DNA from: Saprospiraceae bacterium
Lineage (GTDB): Bacteria; Bacteroidota; Bacteroidia; Chitinophagales; Saprospiraceae
DNA length: 64,000 nt
NCBI GenBank assembly: GCA_020630775.1
Contig: JAHDIN010000006.1
Span: 1-64,000 of the forward strand
Reading direction: 5' to 3'
Made by a program: the position numbers and the translations under genes
Notes under the pieces: model-generated
Seen by the model: only the letters and a program-made list of their open reading frames with translations
Databases searched by the model: none
What the model was told of the DNA's origin: nothing
Part shown: positions 43,692-51,683 of the stretch, in pieces
Position numbering within the stretch: the first letter of the stretch is position 1
How the letters are laid out: each line of letters begins with the position of its first letter

Positions 43692-43766
43692 TATTAACTC
43701 TATTGTATGATGATACCCTGCGTCTATCGATGAAGGGGAGATATGCTGTGGTATCTATTGTTAAAG
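43692..43766. repeat. attC-like imperfect palindrome (75 bp)
   Basis: TATTAAC (43692-43698) and GTTAAAG (43760-43766) form the ends. Inside are perfect arms GATACC (43712-43717) and GGTATC (43750-43755), and the core AGATATGCTGT, identical over 11 bases to the 46108-46180 element. The right end is 4 bp from the stop of the nuclease gene at 43771, as attC sites abut cassette genes. Confidence 0.6.
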
Positions 43767-43770
43767 GTCC

Positions 43771-44835
43771 TTATATTTTCATTAATTCTTCAAATGTCTT
43801 TTCAGGAACTATCCTATTTTGCGTGAAAAAGAAAATTAAATCTTGTGAGAACTTTCTAGTCAAATCATCGTATAAATTAGTCCTTTTTTTTACAATTTTA
43901 ATATCACTTTTATAGAAAAAGTATTCACGAATCATATTGAGAAAATTTGGAATTTTAGATGAGAACTTTGTTTTATCGGCAAATCTCTCAGACATTTCTA
44001 AAAGGTTTTCTTCCCAAGGTGCTGCAAAGTTTTCTGTTGTACCTTTAATTTGATTTACTATGTCAAACATCTTTCTTCTCTCGTTTAAACTTTCACTACC
44101 ACCGTACAAATTATTTAGTAAAGAGCCTCTAAAATCTGAATAGTTTAATGTTATAGAATTATTTATCAACTTTAAAAGAGAGATGCTGAATAATTCGATG
44201 ACATATAATGACATGTATTTTTCTTTCAAGTGAATGTTATTTTCGCTAAATAAGTCCTTGTTTGATACTTGAAGTAAATGAATAAGATTATGAATGTTTC
44301 TCCATGATTCTTTATTCCAAAACTCGTATTTAATATAGTCAACTAATTTTTTGTTTCGAGTAGAATACCATTTAACAATATCCTTGTTTTTTAAATATTT
44401 CGCCTGTTCTATTTTTCTAATCTTATCTGGATCGTATTCATTACCAATTAGCATTCTTCGTATATCAGCTTCACTTAAGCTTCTGACTTTAAGTTCTTCT
44501 GATACTAATCTTGCGTTCGTATGAATTTTTGATTTGATGAAATATGCTTGATTAAGTTTAGAATATTTGGAGACGCCGTAAAATTTGTATAATTCATCTA
44601 GTGCACTTGTATCACCACTCTTGCATTCTGAGCCAATTTTGCTATATGTAAGATCATTTTCGAATCTAATTCCAAGAACATCTATGTCTGAAATATCGTG
44701 TGTTTTATACTGGTCTATATATGATTTAGATCTAAGTTGAATTTCGTAATACGAGCAGTAGCCCATATCCTCAAATAAGGCTTTACATAAATTTTTTAGA
44801 TCTAAGTCCTGATTGTTTAAAATTGTTTTGCTCAT
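43771..44835 (-). CDS. PD-(D/E)xK-like nuclease, second gene of a two-gene module
   Basis: This 354-residue protein shows a restriction-endonuclease-like core in its first 120 residues. A helix (LKNLCKALFEDMGYCSYYEI) is followed by the acidic strand DISDIDVLGIRF (Asp50/Asp52), the E-x-K pair SECKSG (Glu70, Lys72) and a helix with ALDELYKFYGVSKYSKL. The remaining 230 residues are helical without a known domain. Its ATG overlaps the stop of the 416-residue gene by 4 bp (ATGA), so the two are coupled. DNA cleavage in a defence context is inferred from motif and neighbourhood only. Confidence 0.75.
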   Translation of the reverse strand: MSKTILNNQDLDLKNLCKALFEDMGYCSYYEIQLRSKSYIDQYKTHDISDIDVLGIRFENDLTYSKIGSECKSGDTSALDELYKFYGVSKYSKLNQAYFIKSKIHTNARLVSEELKVRSLSEADIRRMLIGNEYDPDKIRKIEQAKYLKNKDIVKWYSTRNKKLVDYIKYEFWNKESWRNIHNLIHLLQVSNKDLFSENNIHLKEKYMSLYVIELFSISLLKLINNSITLNYSDFRGSLLNNLYGGSESLNERRKMFDIVNQIKGTTENFAAPWEENLLEMSERFADKTKFSSKIPNFLNMIREYFFYKSDIKIVKKRTNLYDDLTRKFSQDLIFFFTQNRIVPEKTFEELMKI

Positions 44836-46082
44836 AAGTCTACTCCTCTTATTAAGTCATTTAATTTTTCTGCAGTGCTTTGTGAATATTCAACCTCCTC
44901 ATCTTGAATTATATGTAAACGAGTTTGAGTTGGATGATTTATTTGTCCAGGCAATAGTATTTTCTTAGCAATGTCTTTTGTATTGTCCATTTTTGCTGTC
45001 TCTCCAACTTGTAACATTTCAATTGCAATTTGAACAGCTTTGTTATTTTCAACATTATCTATGTAATGTACTTCATATCTTCCTGCCTTATTTGGTATTA
45101 ATTTAACTAATCCTAGATTACGTGCAGATTCATATTGTTTTAAACTTTCTGAATGTCCTTTAATATATCCTCTACCAGATAAAGCATTAATCAATTTTTC
45201 TGGATTATATATTTTAGTGATTCCAGCAAAGTTTTCACCATATCGAACACAAGACATTAAAACTCTTGCTTTGTGAAGAATAGACTTTTCCTCTTTTCCA
45301 ACACCTATCCTAGGTGTAAATACAAATTTCTTATTGCCGCTTGTAGAATTGACACTTAATGTTGGAAAACAACCAAGTAGAATTCCATCCTTTATCACAT
45401 TCTTGTTTAATGAGTCTGAAGAAATTCCTTGATATCTTTTGATTTCTTCAACAGCTTCGGAGACATCTTTAGAGTTATATTTATTCTGAAGTTCAAATAG
45501 TTTTTGAGGATTTTCATCCCAATATAAAGGAGAAAATATTATGCTTTTGGAATCTATAGGAGAATTGTATGTGTCGAGTATTGCGGTCTTTTTACCAATG
45601 TCTTTTATTATGTCATAATTTTTATGGTCAAGACTTAAATCACTAATTATATCAGTTTCTTTATGCGGGAATTGACTTAGTCTATCAATGACTTGAATAA
45701 ATTCCCTACTCAACACATTAGGATTTTCGCTATTAAAATAATCACCAAAGTCTTCATAGATTTTAGGTAGACTAGGAACTGTAATATCAATTCTTTTTAT
45801 TTGTTCATTACCAGTGTGATATTGTAGCCTAACAAAGCCCAATTCTTCTAAAGTCTTTAAACATTTATCCGCTCTGTCTTTTTGGATTTTTAATTCTCCG
45901 GTTGCAGAGTAAAATGTTGTCATATCTTTTATTGTCTCATGGTCTTTTATCAAAAGCCCAATATGAATAGCTGCACCTAATTTTTTGACTGAGTAAAGTT
46001 CGGTTTCAGTAATTCCCCCGATTGCCGTATTCAATCCATGATGGCAATCGTGTAATTTTATACCAACATTTTTATTTTCCAT
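44832..46082 (-). CDS. Partner protein of the nuclease module, possible winged helix
   Basis: The 416-residue protein has no signal peptide. Residues 28-90 could be a winged helix (LGAAIHIGLLIKDHETIKDM then LKIQKDRADKCLKTLEELGF, VRLQYHTGNEQIKRIDI). The middle is mixed alpha/beta, and a second HTH-like region may lie at 270-345. No catalytic signature is visible, so it may be a sensor, a DNA-recognition or a regulatory subunit for the downstream nuclease. Bounded upstream by the attC-like element at 46108-46180. I do not recognise the family. Confidence 0.65.
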   Translation of the reverse strand: MENKNVGIKLHDCHHGLNTAIGGITETELYSVKKLGAAIHIGLLIKDHETIKDMTTFYSATGELKIQKDRADKCLKTLEELGFVRLQYHTGNEQIKRIDITVPSLPKIYEDFGDYFNSENPNVLSREFIQVIDRLSQFPHKETDIISDLSLDHKNYDIIKDIGKKTAILDTYNSPIDSKSIIFSPLYWDENPQKLFELQNKYNSKDVSEAVEEIKRYQGISSDSLNKNVIKDGILLGCFPTLSVNSTSGNKKFVFTPRIGVGKEEKSILHKARVLMSCVRYGENFAGITKIYNPEKLINALSGRGYIKGHSESLKQYESARNLGLVKLIPNKAGRYEVHYIDNVENNKAVQIAIEMLQVGETAKMDNTKDIAKKILLPGQINHPTQTRLHIIQDEEVEYSQSTAEKLNDLIRGVDL

Positions 46083-46107
46083 TGATATTATTTTTTATTC
46101 AAGTGAC

Positions 46108-46180
46108 CTCTAACGGATCGGGTGAATCCAGCAACTCTACGAGGAACGAGTAGATATGCTGTGAACGCACCTTGTTAGAG
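46108..46180. repeat. attC-like imperfect palindrome (73 bp), best copy
   Basis: Perfect 7-bp ends CTCTAAC (46108-46114) and GTTAGAG (46174-46180) enclose arms GGTG/CACC and CAGCA/TGCTG and a terminal hairpin TCTAC/GTAGA. This nested, bulged design with AAC...GTT ends is that of integron attC sites. It lies 8 bp from the stop of the DUF6119 gene and 26 bp before the start of the 416-residue gene. Confidence 0.65.
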
Positions 46181-46188
46181 TCAGTCAT

Positions 46189-47739
46189 TTATACTTTGCT
46201 GACTTTCACTTCAAATCCTAATTGTCTTATTCTTTTTATTGCTATTTGTAAAGCTACCATACTGAAGAAAGGTAAAAATTCGCTTGGTTTTTTATCTCCA
46301 TCATACATAAATAGTATTAGGTACTCAATATTGTCATTAACTAGGCTGTTCGTTGCATCTAAAATCAAGTTTGCTCCACCAAAATCCTGTGTAGAGCGGT
46401 CTGAAATCCAATCACGCATTCCTTGATCGTTTCTGAGTAGAATTGCAGAAACAGATGTTTGATTCAGAAGATGACTAGTCAGGCTAGATCCTTTGTATTT
46501 TTTTACGTGTATAATACGGTCTGTGGTTAGTACATCACTAAACTCTATTCCATGCCTGAAGTCAGGATGATTCCTGTAAAGTTTTCGATCCCAGAATTGT
46601 CCATTTAATTCGTTTGCTAACTGTTGATTAATTATTTGTTCTTCTTGTGCTCCGTCCCAAGGAGTGACTCCGGTTAAATCTATTTCGCAATCTTCAATTT
46701 CTTGCTTTAGTCCCTTCAAATAAGTCTGGTCAATTTGATACCATTTACTTTTGAAAAGAATATAAACATCGTTTCCAAAGACTAATTGCGCAAATAATGA
46801 TTTGAAAATCGACCAAGTTGTTAAGGCAGTTCCTCCAGCTTCGTACGGAATGAGCTTTTTATTTTTGAGATATTGTATAGTTACATTGTTAGTATTAATT
46901 ATGTCATAAAAATCATCAATAGAAACTTGCTCATAAGAGGCTCCATCATTTTTGAATCTGTATTCGCTTATATTTGGAAAATATTCGTAGTCACATAGGG
47001 TTATTTCGTCATTGCGAGCATTTATTCTGTTGCAAAGTTCATTTTCTAATTCAGCGATTACCTCTTTATCTTTAACAAGTTTAGAAGAAGTTAAACTTTT
47101 GAAAGCGTTGTCTTTAATCGCTTTGTTATAATTATTAAAAGCTACTTTGCCTACTTGAATGATTTCATTGATAGCGATTGGGCATGGCGTTGAATAGAAT
47201 TCTTTGCCTTTAATTAATATTCTTTTATTGTCTCTATAATGAAATCCGGATAACTCGGTTATGTTTTCTGACTGCCTATCTATTTCGTAGTTGTGTCTTT
47301 GAGTGGGATTCGTAGTGACTCTGTTGATTGTTAAAGGGTTGCTGTTTAGGGTAAATGATTCAATTGATTTTGTGTTTTCGTTTCTTATTTCTTCAAAAGC
47401 TGCGCCTAAACCGAAATCAGATACAGTATTCTCTCTGTTAATATATGCTATGGAAGTTCCAAAACAACATCCAATTATTCTTCTCTTGTACTTAAAGAAT
47501 AGTATTGCACCTGATGAACTACTTACTACATCTTTCGATTCCAATTCGCTAAACCCCTCCACTATCGCGAACCAACCTGGGATATTGTTTTCTGTTTCCC
47601 GAACTACAAGTAATTTGTCTTCAGGTGTATCTTCTGTAATGTTGACTTCCGTGAGTTTGCGTTTGCCAAGAAGAATGTTCTGATCAAGTTGATTGATTCC
47701 TTTTTTAAAAAGGCATATTGCTATTCTACTTGTTGCCAT
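46189..47739 (-). CDS. DUF6119 / TIGR04141 sporadically distributed protein
   Basis: The 516-residue protein starts IAICLFKKGI and fits the sporadically distributed TIGR04141/DUF6119 family. It contains GWFAIVEGFSELESKDVVSS, SKWYQIDQTYLKGLKQEIED, GQFWDRKLYRNHPDFRHGIE, FSDVLTTDRIIHVKKYKGSS and LTSHLLNQTSVSAILLRND. The family is patchily distributed and often found in defence islands, with unknown biochemistry. It is 8 bp from an attC-like element at its 3' end and has a nested palindrome upstream of its start. Confidence 0.85.
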   Translation of the reverse strand: MATSRIAICLFKKGINQLDQNILLGKRKLTEVNITEDTPEDKLLVVRETENNIPGWFAIVEGFSELESKDVVSSSSGAILFFKYKRRIIGCCFGTSIAYINRENTVSDFGLGAAFEEIRNENTKSIESFTLNSNPLTINRVTTNPTQRHNYEIDRQSENITELSGFHYRDNKRILIKGKEFYSTPCPIAINEIIQVGKVAFNNYNKAIKDNAFKSLTSSKLVKDKEVIAELENELCNRINARNDEITLCDYEYFPNISEYRFKNDGASYEQVSIDDFYDIINTNNVTIQYLKNKKLIPYEAGGTALTTWSIFKSLFAQLVFGNDVYILFKSKWYQIDQTYLKGLKQEIEDCEIDLTGVTPWDGAQEEQIINQQLANELNGQFWDRKLYRNHPDFRHGIEFSDVLTTDRIIHVKKYKGSSLTSHLLNQTSVSAILLRNDQGMRDWISDRSTQDFGGANLILDATNSLVNDNIEYLILFMYDGDKKPSEFLPFFSMVALQIAIKRIRQLGFEVKVSKV

Positions 47740-48127
47740 TTTGCTAAGTTTTGATTGACTCTAACTCCCTTATAACCGGAACCTTGCATAACCCAATGTC
47801 GCAATAAACCCCATATAAGGGCAATAACCGGAATGATTCCAGTGTCCAATAAATTATTTACAGATTAAGTTTAGAGGGGTATAGCTGTTAAATTAATTAA
47901 TATTTTGCTTTTTCAGTGCAATTCATTGTATTAATTCATGCCTAAATGGGTGAGGGGCGTGTATGATGCTTAGGTTTAGGTCTTATAATAACTGTCTTTT
48001 CTAACGGTTATATAGATGTTGGCGTCTCATTTTGTCTATAGTGCACATAATAACTTGGCTTTATAACCATAAGTAGGTATCAAGTGTATTGTTCTATATT
48101 TTATAAGGTTGTAACTCTATGGGCTTG
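47740..48127. other. 388-bp intergenic region with nested palindrome 47767-47821
   Basis: Perfect arms CCCTTATA (47767-47774) and TATAAGGG (47814-47821) enclose TTGC/GCAA (47784-47787, 47801-47804). ATAACCGGAA occurs twice as a direct repeat (47772-47781 and near 47825). It may be a regulatory element for the DUF6119 gene or another recombination site type. A weaker inverted pair TTATAACC/GGTTGTAA lies near 48072-48117. No gene is supported. Confidence 0.45.
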
Positions 48128-49198
48128 CTATTTACCAAGATGCACACGAATCAAACTGTCAATAGTTTCTGATGTGGACGCGTTAAAACCTATGGTGGCA
48201 TATAGGATTTCTCTATTGCTATCAAGTAAGTAAGCCGTTGGGTACGCTTTTACTTTATATTGAGGGGGCGCTTCCTTGTCAATAAACATTATGGGATAGC
48301 TCATTTCGTGTTTTGATAGGAAATTAGGGAGTCTTGATAAGTCCTTTTCGTTGTTGTTAAATGGATTGACGCCGATGACTTGAAGTTCTTTATTTGAATA
48401 GGATTTGCTGAGTGCGTTTAAGTGTGGTATGGCGTTAATGCATGGTGGACAATCGATGTACCAAAAATCAATTAATAAAAAATCGGATTTAAAGGCTTTG
48501 ATATCCCTCATGGTATTCTGCTTGTATAGTGTGCCTGATAAAGGAGGGAATTTACTGCCTTTTGGTAATAATTTAATCTCTTCATAGACCTCATCTTTAC
48601 TCTCATAGCTTGATTTGATTTTATTGAATCGATCTAGTAAATCTTCTTCTGTTGTTGAAGTGTATTGGATTTTGTCAAAATTGTATAGCGCAAATTGACT
48701 TTCTATACCAGTGCCAACTTGCTGTGTGATGCGATGTATTTGGTAGTTCTTTTTATCAACCAAAAATTTGAATTCTTGATGTTCTTCTCCAGTGACAGCC
48801 ATTGTTAATTCCCAAACTTTATGCGCTTTAATTTGACTAGGGATGACATCGACTTTTATAGTGGTGTCTTGGATAATACCTTTTAATTTTTCGATATCTA
48901 AGAGGAAGTTTTGTATTGATTTTCCAAATGGGCCACCTACTATAGCTCCAATTTCACCATTAGGATGTTTGGTTATAACTTTGTTCTCGCCACTTATAGA
49001 GTAGATGTTTTGACCATCAAAGAATTTTTCGGAAGCGTCTTTTTTGATCCATATATGCCCACCGAATACCTTGTCTTCTGTTCTCACTAGATCAACTTCA
49101 TAATCATTAAAACTTATAGTATCTAAATCACCAACGTATTTGATTTTAGAATTAGAGACATAAGACATAGAAGGGTTGGCATTATAATGCGCTATCAT
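48128..49198 (-). CDS. TlpA-like thioredoxin-fold protein with an interrupted lipoprotein signal
   Basis: The open frame of 356 residues ends in a TlpA/ResA-type thioredoxin domain (FLLIDFWYIDCPPCINAIPH, VIGVNPFNNNEKDLSRLPNF, KAYPTAYLLDSNREILYATI) with a CPPC redox pair. A beta-rich N-terminal domain precedes it. In the same frame upstream, an ATG at 49288 begins a lipoprotein signal (MNKLTLFISIALCIGACKV) that a TAG at 49229-49231 separates from the rest. So either the gene is broken, or the annotated ATG at 49198 gives a mislocalised cytoplasmic form. The ancestral gene spans 48128-49288. It would reduce disulphides outside the cytoplasm. Confidence 0.7.
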   Translation of the reverse strand: MIAHYNANPSMSYVSNSKIKYVGDLDTISFNDYEVDLVRTEDKVFGGHIWIKKDASEKFFDGQNIYSISGENKVITKHPNGEIGAIVGGPFGKSIQNFLLDIEKLKGIIQDTTIKVDVIPSQIKAHKVWELTMAVTGEEHQEFKFLVDKKNYQIHRITQQVGTGIESQFALYNFDKIQYTSTTEEDLLDRFNKIKSSYESKDEVYEEIKLLPKGSKFPPLSGTLYKQNTMRDIKAFKSDFLLIDFWYIDCPPCINAIPHLNALSKSYSNKELQVIGVNPFNNNEKDLSRLPNFLSKHEMSYPIMFIDKEAPPQYKVKAYPTAYLLDSNREILYATIGFNASTSETIDSLIRVHLGK

Positions 49199-49331
49199 GT
49201 TGTCAATTAATGCCTCAGGACTTATGCTCTAGACTTTACATGCGCCTATGCAAAGGGCTATAGAAATGAATAGGGTTAGTTTGTTCATGATTTGCTGTGT
49301 TGGAAATTTAAATATAGGAACTAACTAAGCA

Positions 49332-49928
49332 TTAACCTATACGCCTCTCCAATAAAATCATCATCATTAAACCCAGCATAATTCGATCATCGTCGTCACT
49401 GTCTATGTTTTTGATCTTTTCAATTTCAAATTCTCTTCCCCAAAAAGAAGGTTGTTTTTTAAGCTTGATGATGACTTCATCTTGGTGATTGGTGAGGAGA
49501 TAAGTGGGGTTAAAGAAATAACCTGTCAATATGCCTAAGATTGGAATTTCGCCAAAGATCGAATCCAATACTTTTATCCAAGCGTTTTCTTCTTGAATGG
49601 TGTATTGCGCTTTATCAAATTGATCAATCAATTCATAATTTGTTTTCCAAATGGATCGCCAGCCTTTACGTACAATTTTACCAAAACTGTTGCCATGTTC
49701 ATCTGAGAAACTGTATGCCGCTGAGAAGTCCAACCATCGATCTGCTTTGATTCTATAGTTTACTTTTGATTTAGTTTCATCATTATAAATGACGATGTCC
49801 TCTTTGAGCTTAAACATCTTTTGCTTGACATAAGCAATGACTTTGCCTTGAGCATCTGTTGCAGTAAAGTCATTTGAAAGGGTAGAGATCTTGAATTGAA
49901 ACCTAATGGGAAATTGTAAGTCTTGCAT
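49332..49928 (-). CDS. LURP-one/scramblase-like (tubby-fold) protein
   Basis: This 198-residue protein reads FKISTLSNDFTATDAQGKVI, VKQKMFKLKEDIVIYNDETK and FGKIVRKGWRSIWKTNYELI, the beta-strand pattern of LURP-one-related/phospholipid-scramblase-like barrels. A single hydrophobic stretch (SIFGEIPILGILTGYFF) lies near the centre and a Met-rich one near the C-terminus. It is full length for the family. The cellular role in bacteria is unknown. Confidence 0.7.
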   Translation of the reverse strand: MQDLQFPIRFQFKISTLSNDFTATDAQGKVIAYVKQKMFKLKEDIVIYNDETKSKVNYRIKADRWLDFSAAYSFSDEHGNSFGKIVRKGWRSIWKTNYELIDQFDKAQYTIQEENAWIKVLDSIFGEIPILGILTGYFFNPTYLLTNHQDEVIIKLKKQPSFWGREFEIEKIKNIDSDDDDRIMLGLMMMILLERRIG

Positions 49929-50043
49929 GTGTAAAGGGTTGTGGTTTGTTGTTATGGAATTGAGTGTGTGGTTTTAGTTGATTTATTTTTTATTAAAGAT
50001 AAAGTATCGGACTTGTTCGACTTCGGGGAATATGCTTTTATAA

Positions 50044-50278
50044 TTAATTTTTATGTTCTGGTCTATCTTCTTCATAGAACTTTACAAAGCTAGGAACAAT
50101 TGAACCAATATAAGCCAATAAATTTATAATGTGAGCCAATTTTTCTTATGTGGAATTTGATTATGATGAGTATAGTTTTCATTTGGGCACTCATACCGGT
50201 GTATACCTATGGTATTAAAGTCGATTTGCTTATATCTAACTAAAGAGCTTTTTAACTCAAAGAAATAATCTTTTAGTC
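50044..50278 (-). pseudogene. Possible remnant of an unidentified gene
   Basis: Immediately beyond the AbiEii-like gene the minus strand reads RLKDYFFELKSSLVRYKQID and then THHNQIPHKK. After a one-base shift near 50148 it continues KLAHIINLLAYIGSIVPSFV and KFYEEDRPEHKN to a TAA at 50044. Composition looks protein-like but no family is recognised and there is no proper start. The remainder of the gap to 49929 shows nothing. Confidence 0.25.
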
Positions 50279-50941
50279 TGATGATGATTGTTCTATTAAT
50301 TCCTCGAAGTCTAATTTTATTAAAGCCCATTTTTTATTTAGCAAACAGTTCGGATCGGGATCCTGATCAGCATTTTTAAAATTGACTAGACCATCTTTGA
50401 TTTCTTGCCTTGAGTGATTGTACGGAGATCTTGATTGATAAATATTTAGCATATTCGATAATGAGTAATTGTCTAATAGAGCATGAATATCCCAAAAGTC
50501 TTTTTTTCTACCACCATTATCTCTGCCAATGATATCTAGTTTCATAGCAATTATTTCTTCAATACTCGATATTCTGATGTTTTGAAAATTCACGATAGGG
50601 TATATAAAAGAATCATTAGTATAAAATAGATCAAGTTTTACTGCCTCTGATTTATGATTACCAATAAAGCAAGAATTTCCCATAGTATCATTGATCCACT
50701 TTTCAGTACTTACATAGTTCAGTTCTTTTTTAAGCTCATTGTAAATAGATTTAAAATTAATAGAGCCGTAATTTGAATCTGTAAACAAATCTATATCAAT
50801 GGACATGCGGTGCCCAATTTGTAAGCTTAATGCAGTGCCGCCTACAAGACGAAAGGTGTCTAGGGATTTCATTTTCATTAAGACTTGTAATTGATCCCAA
50901 AGTAAATCGGTAACAGTTTCTTTGTGAATTTGAATGGGCAT
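50273..50941 (-). CDS. AbiEii/AbiGii-type nucleotidyltransferase toxin
   Basis: The 222-residue protein has the nucleotidyltransferase signature RLVGGTALSLQIGHRMSIDI followed by DLF, giving GG...DxD. It then shows EAVKLDLFYTNDSF and the conserved EEIIAMKLDIIGRDNGGRKK-DFWDIHAL stretch. This is the AbiEii/MenT toxin family, which adds nucleotides to tRNA or other acceptors to stop growth. The ATG overlaps the antitoxin stop by one base (TAATG), so they are coupled. Confidence 0.9.
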   Translation of the reverse strand: MPIQIHKETVTDLLWDQLQVLMKMKSLDTFRLVGGTALSLQIGHRMSIDIDLFTDSNYGSINFKSIYNELKKELNYVSTEKWINDTMGNSCFIGNHKSEAVKLDLFYTNDSFIYPIVNFQNIRISSIEEIIAMKLDIIGRDNGGRKKDFWDIHALLDNYSLSNMLNIYQSRSPYNHSRQEIKDGLVNFKNADQDPDPNCLLNKKWALIKLDFEELIEQSSSD

Positions 50942-51459
50942 TATGCTTTTTGGATTATATATTTTTGAATGTTCTCCTCAAATTTTGGGATAAAAGAATG
51001 CTTGATGTTTTTTATTTCATTTTTGATCACAGGCAGGGAGTAAATTTTAATCATTGTTTTGATTTCTGTTTGATTACCTCTTTCCAATATTCTTTGAATA
51101 ACAGATCTTTTATTTTTTTCAAAGTCTATTAATTCCATTCTTGTATCCCAGAAAATTGAACTTCTAAATTTTCCAATCAAAGGATTAGTGATTTTTCTTT
51201 CTGATTCCTTATATGCATGAACGTCATAAGTCGCTTGAACCAACATGAAATATTCATGATTGATCTTAAAGTAGTTTCCAAGTTTGTAAGAAAGTTTTGG
51301 ATTGATTTTTCTTCTTTCTTTTGTGATTGCATTTATCGTTTGGGGGTGTTCTTTGATGTCATTAGCCAGAGTTATAGCTTTTATTTTACGTTTTTTTAAT
51401 TCTCTTTTCAATATAGCTCCAGGATGAATGCCCTTTATCCTGTTTAATTGTGGCATCAT
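50941..51459 (-). CDS. HigA-like XRE antitoxin of the AbiEii toxin
   Basis: From the ATG at 51459 the protein has 172 residues; an ATG one codon later is equally possible, and a TTG at 51468 would lie inside an operator. The HTH is of HigA type (IHPGAILKRELKKRKIKAIT, then EHPQTINAITKERRKINPKL and SYKLGNYFKINHEYF). An extra 90-residue C-terminal domain likely contacts the toxin. Two identical palindromes precede and overlap its start, so it probably represses its own operon. Confidence 0.87.
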   Translation of the reverse strand: MMPQLNRIKGIHPGAILKRELKKRKIKAITLANDIKEHPQTINAITKERRKINPKLSYKLGNYFKINHEYFMLVQATYDVHAYKESERKITNPLIGKFRSSIFWDTRMELIDFEKNKRSVIQRILERGNQTEIKTMIKIYSLPVIKNEIKNIKHSFIPKFEENIQKYIIQKA

Positions 51460-51461
51460 AG

Positions 51462-51477
51462 TAAACAAATTTGTTTA
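51462..51477. promoter_or_regulatory. 16-bp perfect palindromic operator, start-proximal
   Basis: TAAACAAATTTGTTTA, a perfect palindrome, begins 3 bp from the antitoxin ATG. Binding here would block translation start and promoter clearance. Confidence 0.75.
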
Positions 51478-51498
51478 TAATTTAAAGATAATAATAAA

Positions 51499-51514
51499 TA
51501 AACAAATTTGTTTA
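51499..51514. promoter_or_regulatory. 16-bp perfect palindromic operator, second copy
   Basis: It is identical to the 51462 site and extends to a shared 19-mer TAAACAAATTTGTTTATAA. The centres are 37 bp apart, about three and a half helical turns. Confidence 0.75.
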
Positions 51515-51631
51515 TAAAGAGTTGGCTGGACATAAAGTGCACAATTTTTAATTCCTATTATGTGAGCTTAATTTCTGGAATTGTGTAGGGGATTCTAATG
51601 GAGTCTTTCATCTTGGGTGTAGTCTATTGTT

Positions 51632-51678
51632 GATATCTGGCATATCTGCAAGGAACTATTAAATATGCCGTCATGATC
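51632..51678. repeat. Palindrome related to the attC-like family
   Basis: GGCATAT (51639-51645) and ATATGCC (51663-51669) form a 7-bp stem. The core CTGCAAGGAACTATTAAATA aligns with CTACGAGGAACGAGTAGATA of the 46108 element. It ends 6 bp before the stop codon at 51684. Outer AAC...GTT ends are not clear. Confidence 0.4.
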
Positions 51679-51683
51679 GCTTA

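Noticed and set aside
30933-49231. Reassignment of TAG to a sense codon, suggested by two in-frame TAGs
   Set aside because: Several intact genes end at TAG with no sensible continuation (for example at 7202 and 8691), so TAG is used as a stop.
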